A stretch of DNA of 64,000 nt, taken from NCBI RefSeq assembly GCF_029168945.1, contig NC_083602.1, positions 71,258,600 to 71,322,599 of the forward strand, in the 5' to 3' direction. Shown one piece after another: positions 36,440 through 45,570 of the stretch (the stretch's first letter is position 1; each line of letters begins with the position of its first letter). A program made the translations under genes and the position numbers. The DNA is from Cannabis sativa (lineage: Eukaryota > Streptophyta > Magnoliopsida > Rosales > Cannabaceae). Under the pieces are notes generated by a model. That model made no database searches. It was not told where the DNA came from and worked only from the letters and a program-made list of their open reading frames with translations.

Positions 36440-37507
36440 GATGGGCAATTCAGGAAGTTTTTGGATGTGTTGAAACAGCTCCATATCAATATTCCCTTGG
36501 TAGAAGCGCTAGAGCAAATGCCAAATTATGTCAAGTTCTTAAAAGAAATTTTGACAAAGAAAAGGAGGCTTGGTGAGTTTGAAACGGTCGCTTTGACCGA
36601 GGGCTGTAGCGCTATGTTGAAGAACAAAATTCCACCTAAATTGAAAGATCCGGGCAGCTTCACAATTCCAATTTCCATTGGGGGTCGAGATGTTGGAAGA
36701 GCTCTTTGTGATTTGGGAGCTAGTATTAATCTCATGCCCATGTCTATTTTCAAGAAGTTGGGAATTGGAGAAGCAAGGCCAACCATCGTCACTTTGCAAT
36801 TAGCGGATCGTTCCATGGCTCATCCGGATGGAAAAATTGAAGATGTTTTGGTACAAGTAGATAAGTTCATCTTTCCGGCGGACTTCATTATTCTTGACTA
36901 TGAGGAAGATAGGGAAGTTCCAATCATTTTAGGGAGGCCATTTCTTGCCACGGGAAGGACTTTGATAGATGTTGAAAAAGGAGAGCTCACCATGAGAGCT
37001 CAAGATGAGCAAGCCACATTCAAGGTTTTCCATCCCATACGTGCTCCGGATGCAATAGGAGAATGCTTAGCAATTGGAGATATGGATCCTAACATGGTTG
37101 AGGAGTCCAAATTAAAAGTTAGTAAGAAGGTGAGAAAGAAGATTCCCCTTAAAGAAATTGCTAAAGATCACGAGGCACAAGAAAGCAAAGACAAAGCATC
37201 ATTTGACTCTAAAAAACTACCCAAAAAGAAGAGAAAGAAAAAGAAGCTTAGTAGAAAATTTCGGTCTCAAATGTTTGAAGTTGGGCAACAAGTGATTTTT
37301 TCCAACTCGTTAACGAAGGCTAATCATGGACCACTAGATTCAAAGTGTGATGGATCTTTCTTGGTGGTGAGAGTATACCCCGATGGGGTGGTGGAACTTC
37401 GTGAAGCACTTTCAAGAAGAAAATTCTTAGTGAAAGGCCAAGGAGTGAAGTTTGGGAGTGGAGAGGTCAACCGAGAAAAGGCCTCTATTTCCTTGAAGGA
37501 TGCTTGA
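36440..37507 (+). pseudogene. Element E protease fused in frame to the pol C-terminal tail
   Basis: It follows gag in the same frame after one TAA (36437-36439). The retropepsin is clear: catalytic CDLGASINLMPMS near 36707-36745 and VPIILGRPFLATG near 36920-36960. From about 37100 the text becomes lysine-rich and then FEVGQQVIFSNS...DGSFLVVRVYPDGVVEL...FLVKGQGVKF. The latter resembles the segment that ends Athila integrase. RT, RNase H and the integrase core are missing, yet the frame stays open through the junction to 37507. A deletion that keeps the frame would explain this. Confidence 0.8.
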
Positions 37508-37520
37508 TGTTTGTAATTTG

Positions 37521-37690
37521 GGGGTGCCAAAAGAAAAAAAAAAAGAGATTGAATCGAAAAACAAAAAAAAAAAAAAAGAAAGAAAAGAAAAAAAAATGAA
37601 AAGAGAAAAAAAAAAAAAGAGAAGAAAAAATTCAATAAAGGCACCCCAAGAAAAAAAAAAGCAAAAGATAAAAAAAAAAATATAGATATA
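37521..37690 (+). other. A/G-only tract closed by an 8-bp stem
   Basis: GGGGTGCC (37521-37528) and GGCACCCC (37640-37647) are perfect reverse complements. They enclose about 111 nt made almost only of A and G. In RNA this would be a hairpin with a single-stranded purine loop. A-rich sequence continues to 37690. Confidence 0.6.
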
Positions 37691-39588
37691 TTATAATTAG
37701 TTTAAATAAATGTCATGGTGAATTTAAGAAAGTATTTCCTTTCTTTGTGCGGAAAATCAAGTGAAGAAGGCAATAGAGTGTTGAAATTTCAAGATGGGCA
37801 AAAGAAATTAAGTTTGGGGTGGAAAACTGCTACCCAGTTGCTATAGCAAAGGCTTAGCAACATTATTTGGCAGCAAGCATATCAGGTGGTAGCAAGGGTT
37901 TTGTTATTGGGGTTTGAAAAAAAGAAAGAAAGAAAGAAAAATGCTTAACAGTCAAGAAGGTCATGCCACGATTTGAGCCCAAGTTTCCGTCGTTCCCTCA
38001 ACAAGTTCTCGACCCGTGGGCTAGGCCATCAGCTTCAAATCCGGAGGAGCCCCACGAGGACTCTGAGTAGAGGGAGTTTTCTAATACCTAAACTAATTTC
38101 TATTTTTCTGATGTGTGTCGTTTTTAGTTTGTATTGTGCTAATTGTGTGTTGTCTTTTGTGTTTGGAACTTTTATTTTATGCTGTTTATGTGGTTGTTAG
38201 TTTGACATTGAGAGATTTTTGAGTTTTTATGTTGCCTAGTGTTCTGCTCGATGATGATACTTTCCGCTCATTCCATTATTGTTGCTGCCTAATTTTATTT
38301 GTTGCCTTGTCATGCTGAATTGTTGGATATTATGGATGTTTCTCTTTAGTCTCTCCTCACTAGTTTATACTTTTATTTTTCCACCATGCTTTGCATTTCT
38401 CATACGATTATTTCACATGTAATTTTAGCATCTAGAATTGGTTAGTGCATCTCCTTGAAGCGAAATCCTAGTTAGACTTGTCCCTTAGAAATGATTTAGG
38501 CCATCCTTGGACGTTTGAGCCTTTCTAACCTTTCCTATAAAATGAATTTTTCCCTAGTCACCCAAGTTTGAGCCGTTTAGCCTATTCTTGTTGTGCAACC
38601 CGATCATACATATCACGTCAATCCTAATTTGCATTTCCACATATGTCCTAACTTAATTGCTCACTTGTCAAGAGCCAAGTTTCACATTAAGTTTGGGGTG
38701 AGTGCGGTGAGTGTAATTTGTGGCGAGCTAATTCAAGATTATACTTTTAGCCACATTGAGGACAATGTTGAGTTGTAAATTTGGGGTGGGGGAATTAGCT
38801 CACAAGGTATATTAGTATGCATTTTTAATTAACTTTCTCTTGCTATATATAAGTATAATATAGTAATAAATTCCTTTCTAACATATAAAAAAAAAAATCA
38901 GCAAAGAAAAAGAAAAACAAAATACATATATTTATATACTTGCAACTAAGTTTGGGGTGTTCCACCCATTTTAGTTTAAAAAAAAAAAGGGAGAATAAAC
39001 ATAGCAAGAGAAGTCAATTTTAATATCAAATACTTGTGAGTATTGAATTAGGGAAGTGGGTCAAAAGAAAAAAAATAAGGAAGATGTTCGGTTTTTGACA
39101 AGTGAAGTGGTTAGGTGCTGAGCTAGCTTAAATACATCCTTTACCATACCCAAACCCAAGCCTAACATTGCAAGCCTAGCAAAGTCCTATTGATCAAGGG
39201 GATAAGTTTAGACTACATTAGTGGAGAGGAGTGCACTAATCCAACTTATGGAGCTTAAATGAATGAAAAAGAAAAAAAGTTTAAGGTAGTTGTAGAAAGT
39301 TCAAAGTTTAGGTGGGATATACTTGTATAAATGGTTGATTAGGTGACTTTTGGGAAATATTAATGTTATCCAATGACAAAAACTTTAAAGGGGCAACATA
39401 TAAAGTTACGGCAAGCAATATCCTATTCCATTTAATTCCATTTTTCTGAGAGCATCAATGTTCGCTAGGCCAACTTTAATTTCTATGAAATCTCTGAGTC
39501 TTTGTATAAAAATTTGTTGTTGTGCTTTATTTTGTTTATTTTGTGTTGTCATTGCTCGAGGACGAGCAAGATTCTAAGTTTGGGGTGT
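37691..39588 (+). other. Element E 3' non-coding region with repeated polypurine-like motif
   Basis: No protein is recognised. TAAGTTTGGGGTG or a close variant occurs at about 37809, 38688, 38776, 38947 and 39575; the last directly abuts the 3' LTR and is the functional polypurine tract. TTGCTCGAGGACGAGCAA (39552-39569) is a perfect 7-bp hairpin with loop AGGA. Two short ORFs (37973 and 38593) look like chance. Confidence 0.7.
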
Positions 39589-41115
39589 TGATAACTCTAA
39601 GATTTAGAGTTATTTTCATATCTTTAAGCTTGAGTTTAATGTGAATTGTTGAGCAATTAGTGTCTATCCTATGTAATTGTGTTTAGTTTGTTGTATCTTT
39701 GTAATAAATGAAAGTGTGTGTTAGTAAGTGTTAAATAGACTTATGTTATTGTTTTTATGTGTTTTAAACAGAAAAAATACAAGAATAGGTATGTGGAAAT
39801 ATTTGGGACAAGGAGAAAAAGGAGCTGGAAAAATGCTTATTGCTGACTGGCATTGCTATAGCAATCATCGCGTAGCAATTTGTCAGCCCAGTAAGTTTAT
39901 TTTGGCAGATAGTCCAACTGGCTTTAATGAAGAAAGAAAGGAGCTGAGGTGGCGGAATTTGGCTATTGACTCAACAAACATGTGGAAAATGAAGGACAAG
40001 TGGGTGATGACTTGGATTTCCAATTAGGGTAAACTTTGGTACCCTAATTGGGGAGCAAAAAGAAAAGAGGAGGAGATTAGAAGAATGGTGGCTGCACTTT
40101 GAAAGAGAGAGTACGAAAATTACAGCAGAAAATATCTAAGTACAGAAAGAAAGAGTACAAAGAAGAGAAGAAGAAGATTGAGAAGAAGGAGAAGAAGGCA
40201 ACCTCCAAAGAAAGGATTTGAGCTCACCACTCATTTCTCTTGCTCTCCACTTCATTTTGTATCATTTTCTTCTCTCTAATTTTCTCTTTAACTCCATGAA
40301 CAATTTATTTTCTGTTTTTGAGTTTTTAATTTCAGCTATGAACTAAACTCTTTAAGATTTGGGTGATTATGAACCCTTGTATGGACTAGTGTTTTGATTT
40401 TGCAATGATGAAGTAATCTTGTCTTAGTTCAATTAGTTGTGATGAAATATTGATTGAATGTTAATTTTTGGCCATTTTTAACATTTACCAAGCTAGATCT
40501 TACTTGGAAAAGCAAGACCTAGTTGAACCCCTCTAATTGATGCATGATTTTTACCTTTTCTTTTAGGTATTAATTAGTAGTGAAATAGGAATATTTTGCT
40601 ACCATGCATAACTAAAGATTTGATGCTATATTGGACTATTTGTGATCTAATCTGATGTAGGAATGCATTGTTGAGATTATGAATAGTATATTGCAAGTTT
40701 TGGAAAAAGCTTGCTGGTTTTTTTTTTTGAAATTTGTTAGCTCTGCCAGGATTGCTGAGTCATTGCTGGGTCATTGCTGTATCAACTGGGACATACAAGT
40801 GGAAATTAATCACCCAAGTCTAATTTCCAAATCTGAAATTACCACCACTTTAGTCACTTTTAGCTTCTTATTTTTAGTTTATTTAGCTTAAAAAGTTAGT
40901 TCTCAAGTTTAGAATCAAGGCTATAAATTTTTCTCGTGAATTAATGTGTGACTTTATTTTATTTTTATTTGAAATTCTTGGAATTGCTCGTAGTTGATTT
41001 AACATTATTTAGTAAAAAGTCCCTGTGGAGACGAACTTTGATTACTTATCATTGTATTACTTTTTTGTGATTGTGTACACTTGCGCAATTATAAATCAAT
41101 ATAATTTTCACAACA
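39589..41115 (+). repeat. Element E 3' LTR, 1527 bp
   Basis: TGATAACTC...CACAACA. It contains the perfect palindrome ATTGCTATAGCAAT (39852-39865) within an outer stem GCTGAC/GTCAGC (39842-39847 and 39882-39887), a purine-rich tract (40070-40200), and a typical Athila-like 3' end (about 41020-41100). The 99-codon ORF at 39728-40027 overlaps these LTR signals and has no recognised domain. Confidence 0.88.
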
Positions 41116-41120
41116 GCTTC

Positions 41121-41563
41121 AGGAAAATTACACTTAAATTTTCTATTTTTCCCTCAGAGAAAAACCTGAGCCTTCTCTCTCCCTATCTGGCCGACCACTC
41201 CCTCTCTCTTTCTTCCCTCTTGAATTTCAAAATTCTTAGTGTAAGAGTAGTGCCCACACACAGCAAGTGATACCATAATCATAGTGAGGAAGATCGTGAA
41301 GAAAGACTTTCAGCAAGAAGGAGTTTCAGCATTAAAGATTAAGAGAAAGAGATCCAGGTTCAGATATTGATAATGCTCTGCTACAGAAAGGAATCAAGAG
41401 CTAGATATCTGAACGGAAGGAGTCATTATATTCCACTGCACACAATGTAAGGTTTCCTAAACTTTATATGTGTTTATTTCATCGTTTTAGAAAGTTCATA
41501 TTTAGGGTGTTAATCAACATACTTGTGAGTAGATCTAAGATCCTGGTAAAATAATTTCCAACA
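41121..41563 (+). repeat. Element A 3' LTR, second part
   Basis: Continues the LTR from 34505 after element E; matches 26156-26597. It ends TTTCCAACA and is followed by the TSD tcaac. Confidence 0.9.
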
Positions 41564-41568
41564 TCAAC

Positions 41569-41833
41569 AAGGTGCATCTTGTTTTCGGTAGCCCATCAGG
41601 AAAGGACTCCAAGGTTAAGCGTGCTTGACCTGGGGAAATTTCAGGATGGGTGACCTCCTGGGAAGTTTTCCTAGGAAGCGTGCGAGTGAGGACAAAACAC
41701 GCTGGAAACACTCGTGTTGGTCTGTAGGATCAGTCATCAGTCCATGAAGCAGCCAGACTGACGTACTCGTGTATAAGAGCCATTATTTCGTGGGTGTAAG
41801 GACCCAATGGAGGCTTGAAGCAGGGACGTTACA
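41569..41833 (+). mobile_element. Cassandra TRIM (D): 5' LTR, second part with 5S-rRNA-derived promoter
   Basis: Carries the 5S-derived internal Pol III promoter that marks Cassandra. An A-box-like GTTAAGCGTGCTTG is at 41614-41627, and a 24-nt block at 41643-41666 matches the C-box region of plant 5S rRNA as I know it. The LTR ends GGGACGTTACA. The match covers the promoter part only, so it is not a 5S gene. Confidence 0.9.
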
Positions 41834-41904
41834 AATGGTATCAGAGCCTTGACCCAGCCAGAAGTGTGGTCGACGAGGACGTCGGACCCCATAAGGGGGG
41901 TGAT
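41834..41904 (+). mobile_element. Cassandra internal domain, 71 bp
   Basis: Holds only a primer-binding site, TGGTATCAGAGCC (41836-41848), and a polypurine tract, AAGGGGGGTGAT (41893-41904). There is no coding capacity, as expected for a TRIM. This orients Cassandra on the plus strand. Confidence 0.92.
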
Positions 41905-42335
41905 TGTGACAGTCAGTAGTCCCGTGATTCGTAAGGGGAAATGCGGGGTAAGCTGTGCAATCCCACATCGCCTGGGGAAGGTCAAGTGGGATGATTTTGA
42001 GACTGTGTAGGTATGGGACTACACAAATTGAAGAGAGCTTAAATAGATTGATTAGTACTACCTATATCAACAAGGTGCATCTTGTTTTTTGGTAGCCCCT
42101 CACGAAAGAACTCAAAAATTAAGCGTGCTTGACCTGGGGCAGTTTCAGGAAGGGTGACCTCCTGGGAAGTTTTCCAAGAAGCGTGCGAGTGAGGACAAAG
42201 CACGCTGGAAACACTCGTGTTGGTCTGTAGGTCAGTCATGAGTCCATGAAGCAGCCAGAGTGATGTACTTGTGTATAAGAGTCATTATTCCGCGGGTGTA
42301 AGGACCCAATGGAGGCTTGAAGTGGGGACGTTACA
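41905..42335 (+). repeat. Cassandra 3' LTR, 431 bp
   Basis: TGTGACAG...GTTACA. A-box-like ATTAAGCGTGCTTG at 42118-42131 and the C-box block at 42147-42170. It is followed directly by aggag (42336-42340), the right TSD copy of Tekay element C and not a TSD of Cassandra: the five bases before its left LTR (attat) differ. Confidence 0.9.
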
Positions 42336-43204
42336 AGGAGCCTCTCGGGTTTCTTGCAGGAATTTCACCGCTCCTTCAACTCGAAGAGCCCTGTCAACTA
42401 TTTCAGCATAGGTTGTAATGTCATTAGTGGTGATGACTAAATCATGTCTGATCTTGGTGTTGAACCCCACCAAGTACTTTTCCTTTTTACTAAAGTCCGT
42501 AGGCACAATTCTAGAGGCCAGTTTGGCCAAGCGATCAAACTTGGTCATATACTCGGTCAATGACATATTCTAACCCTATACCAGCCCAACAAACTCTTTC
42601 CACTTTACACTGTGGACTGCCTCATTATAATAATTAGCATTAAACAAGTCTTGGAATTTTTCCCAGGTCATTCTAGTCACGTCGCGTGTGAGGGACACCA
42701 TCTCCCACCACACCAAGGCATCTTCCTGGAATTGAAACGTGGCACACACCACACTGTGATTTTCAGTTATCCCATGAAATTGAGTGTCGTCTCGATCACA
42801 GTCAAGTATTGCTATTCTTTTAAAACATCAAGACCTCCCAAAAATACTAGAGGTTCTTGCTCCCCAAACTGCTCATACAAAGGCTCCATACGGGTGCCAG
42901 CAACAGGCTGTTCTGCTGGCACCGCAGGAACCACAACAACAGGTGGTTGCGGGCCAGGCTCAATAGGAGCATTCCGCTGTCTAAGTCTTCGAATCTCTTC
43001 CTCTTGTTGAGTGATTTAGGCCTGCATCTCAACAAACCTTTGCTCCCAATCAAAAGGATCCTGGGGTGGATTCTCTTGGCCACCTATATGAGTACGACCA
43101 CGGCCTCTGTCGCGTCCACTGGGATTTTGGAGATTTCTACCATCCTGACCACCTCCGGTCTCAACCATTTCACACTGTCTTCTTACGTTTTGCTAGGCGT
43201 CCAT
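42336..43204 (-). pseudogene. gag: Element B gag, N-terminal two-thirds, broken
   Basis: Starts near 43204 (MDA, then a TAG). Readable segments: RGRGRTHIGGQENPPQDPF, EEEIRRLRQRNAP, a proline-rich linker, EQEPLVFLGGLDVLKE, and the core MSLTEYMTKFDRLAKLASRIVPTDF and YLVGFNTKIRHDL (42285-42566). At least four in-frame stops. At 42336 the frame joins 16215 on the far side of the nest. The overlapping plus-strand ORFs (42612-43225) are shadows. Confidence 0.85.
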
Positions 43205-43413
43205 TATTTAGGACTTAGCCTGTGAACCCACAAGGCATATAGGTTAGACAGTGCTCAATATATTTCTAAGACTGCATTTGAGGGTTTAAACAGCATTTCA
43301 TATAAACACAATACAACATCAATAGTTTGTTAAAAGGTAAAAGCTTACGGAACCGTGAGTTGAGCTCAACACTGGCCTTGATTGTACATATCTTGACGAT
43401 CTTCAGTGAATAT

Positions 43414-43432
43414 CCTGGTGTCTCTGATACCA
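43414..43432 (-). other. Element B primer-binding site (initiator-Met)
   Basis: The minus strand reads TGGTATCAGAGACACCAGG, three bases inside the LTR edge at 43436. It is the same type as element C, supporting the same lineage. 43205-43413 is untranslated leader with no other feature. Confidence 0.85.
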
Positions 43433-43435
43433 AAC

Positions 43436-45122
43436 TGTAATGCTCGTATTTGAAAATTGGCTAATTCAGATTTAAACTTATTTTATTATATTTATTAAAC
43501 CTCGTAAATCGGGATCCTGAGTGTAAAACCATTGTTGGAAATACATGTATTATATATGAAGTTACATAATATGTTTTTCACAAACTACATGGCAACCACA
43601 AAAAGAAACCCGAAATGTAATAAGATCAAAACCCTCCAGGTTGCACTGTCGCGATATGTACAATCCTTGCCAAGCTCAGCTTAGCTTTACCCTTACCTAT
43701 ACAAAGGTAGCAAACTGATGAGTCGACAAACTCAGTAAGATACACATAAAACATATATAGATAATGGAATACCAGCTTTATGCTTAAGCTGTCATGAGCC
43801 CAAAGGCTAGACTCACTAAATGGTTAAGACCGTTCACTATGGAAGTACGACCACGGTACCATATGCACTAGAGTACCGACTGTGCATTCGTGTTGGTAGG
43901 GTCTTTATTGTACTTGTGGGAGTTACTAAATGTTGTACCACATGCACTTCGTACCCCTGGTACCCGTGTTGGTAACACTGTAACTACTCTAAAACATTTC
44001 CCGGGCGCATAAAATCAAAAATTAGAATTAATCCTATCGACAAATCACATGACAATACCTTAAACATCACAACAATAGAAAAAACTAGGGTTTCTAAAAT
44101 TGTCCCAAATGGTAGACTGGTTCCCCAACTAGAATTTCGATTTAGTGGGGTTTACTTGGGACCAACCGGTCGACCGGTTCCTATAGGTCTCCCTCAACCG
44201 GTCGACCGGTTTAGTGCTAGATAACCCAAAAACACACCCTACACCCTAAATCAACCCCAAACTTCTTAATACTTTCCAGAACACCTGCATATACTCCAAC
44301 AAACCCAAAACAAGCAATAGAACACAATAAAAATCTCAGAAATCCAAATCACCATTAGAGAGCAAGGTTTGAGTTCTTAAACCCTAACTTTGCTCAAACA
44401 TTGCCACAACCAATAATTCCAGCTCAAATTAACTTAAACAACCCTAAAAAAAACCCCAGAATACCAAAATAAACAACAACCTAAAACTAAAATTTAAACA
44501 TTTAGACTTAACTTGAGCTTAAAAAAATCACAAAGGAAGAAGCTAAATGGATTTACCTTGAATTAGGGTGTTCAAAACCTGCTAGAATCTCACAAAAAAA
44601 GTTGGAAAATTCCAAGCCCTAGCTGGTTCCCAAGAGAATTCGAGAGAGAGAGAGAGAAATGAGTTTCTAAACTTTTCATAAAAAGTCATATATTACTCTT
44701 TTTTTTTTTAAATAAGAAAGAACTCAGATTATAACATAACACTTAACTTCATAAAAGGACAAAAGTCTCCCCTAGTAAAATGACTATTTTGCCCCTAGCC
44801 AAAATTCAAAGGTTAAGTGACAACCAAGGGTAGTTTGGTCATTTCCGAACTCCAACAATTCTCGATACTTCCAATGCCTAACAATGGAATCCTGCTAAAA
44901 TATTCTAAACCATACAGAATGTGACTTTCTAACGGCCCAACATTGCGTTCCACTACTATCGGCTAAAACACGAAAAATAATAAATTCACACGTATAGCAT
45001 AACTACTACATTCTGAATTAAATAAATCTCCACAAATGTATAGATCATGATTAATAATTCAATTAATAATTAAACTCTAATTATTTAATAATCACACATA
45101 TTAAACTTAACCGGTCATTACA
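43436..45122 (-). repeat. Element B 5' LTR, 1687 bp
   Basis: TGTAATGCTCG...GGTCATTACA on the plus strand. It carries two exact copies of the 16-bp palindrome AACCGGTCGACCGGTT (44164-44179 and 44196-44211). Its partner LTR is outside the window or deleted, so no TSD can be checked. Confidence 0.8.
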
Positions 45123-45570
45123 AATAATGTGTAGATACCATAAGTTAATTTATAATTTTTTGAGGGGCCAAATTATAAATACCCAAAACTCATTCTAAGA
45201 TGAATCTATAAATAGGTAGTGGTCCCAAAGAAACACAAGGGTTTTCTTTATTCTCTCCTTCCCCATCAGAGAAAATACTTTAAGAAATAGTGTATTCTTG
45301 GAAGATTAAAACATTTTCTGCAATCTCCAATAATGGCTTCAGAATAGTAATTTCACTTATCTTTTATCATCTTCTTCTTCTTCTTTAATTTAGTAAAGGT
45401 TCTATAGATTTATGATTTAAGGTTCAGATCTTGATAATGCTCTGCGACAGAAAGGGATCAAGGGCTAGAAATCTGAACGGAATGAGTCATTATATTCCGC
45501 TGCAATCAATGTAAGGTTTTTATAACCCTTTTGTGTTTAATTTCATTGTTTTAGAGATATTCATATTTAG
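45123..45570 (+). repeat. Diverged relative of the family-A copia LTR, 3' part
   Basis: From about 45420 it shares the R-U5 block of family A (TTCAGATCTTGATAATGCTC and ATTCCGCTGCAATCAATGTA). It continues at 47615-47676 after the solo LTR and ends at ...TTCCCGACA. Upstream it is only weakly similar. What follows is not the family-A primer site. Confidence 0.65.

Larger units (their letters stand above)
34506..41115 (+). mobile_element. Athila-type Ty3/gypsy element E, non-autonomous
   Basis: The TSD gcttc (34501-34505 and 41116-41120) and terminal TGATAACTC...TTTTCACAACA define the insertion. The 3' LTR is complete (39589-41115, 1527 bp); the 5' LTR is reduced to about 175-195 bp and the primer site is lost. 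The interior codes for Athila-type gag and protease, then jumps straight to the last part of pol. Protease, knuckle and LTR-proximal features all fit the Athila lineage. Confidence 0.88.
24676..41563 (+). mobile_element. Ty1/copia element A, full length but decayed, split by element E
   Basis: Bounded by LTRs 24676-26597 and 33057-34505 + 41121-41563, with the TSD tcaac at 24671-24675 and 41564-41568. Over the first 420 bp the LTRs differ at about six positions. The interior (26598-33056) has a variant initiator-Met primer site, a GC-rich island, a 3.9 kb AT-rich leader, a decayed copia pol and a polypurine tract. The copia order is supported by integrase remnants lying upstream of RNase H remnants. 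The pol has many stops, so the element probably moved with enzymes from a relative. Confidence 0.88.

Noticed and set aside
35102..36816. Minus-strand ORFs of 69-116 codons
   Set aside because: They are antisense shadows of the Athila-type gag and protease of element E.
39728..40027. 99-codon ORF in the element E 3' LTR
   Set aside because: It crosses the LTR palindrome and purine-rich region, has no recognised domain and is not kept in the truncated 5' LTR.
41564..42185. 5S rRNA gene-like sequence in two copies
   Set aside because: Only the A-box and C-box parts match 5S rRNA, the first half of the gene is unrelated, and both copies sit at the same place in the two LTRs. It is the Cassandra promoter, not a 5S gene.
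42336..42340. aggag as a TSD of Cassandra
   Set aside because: The bases before the Cassandra left LTR are attat. The matching aggag lies at 16211-16215, beside element C.
42612..43225. Plus-strand ORFs of 60-132 codons
   Set aside because: They are antisense shadows of the element B gag.
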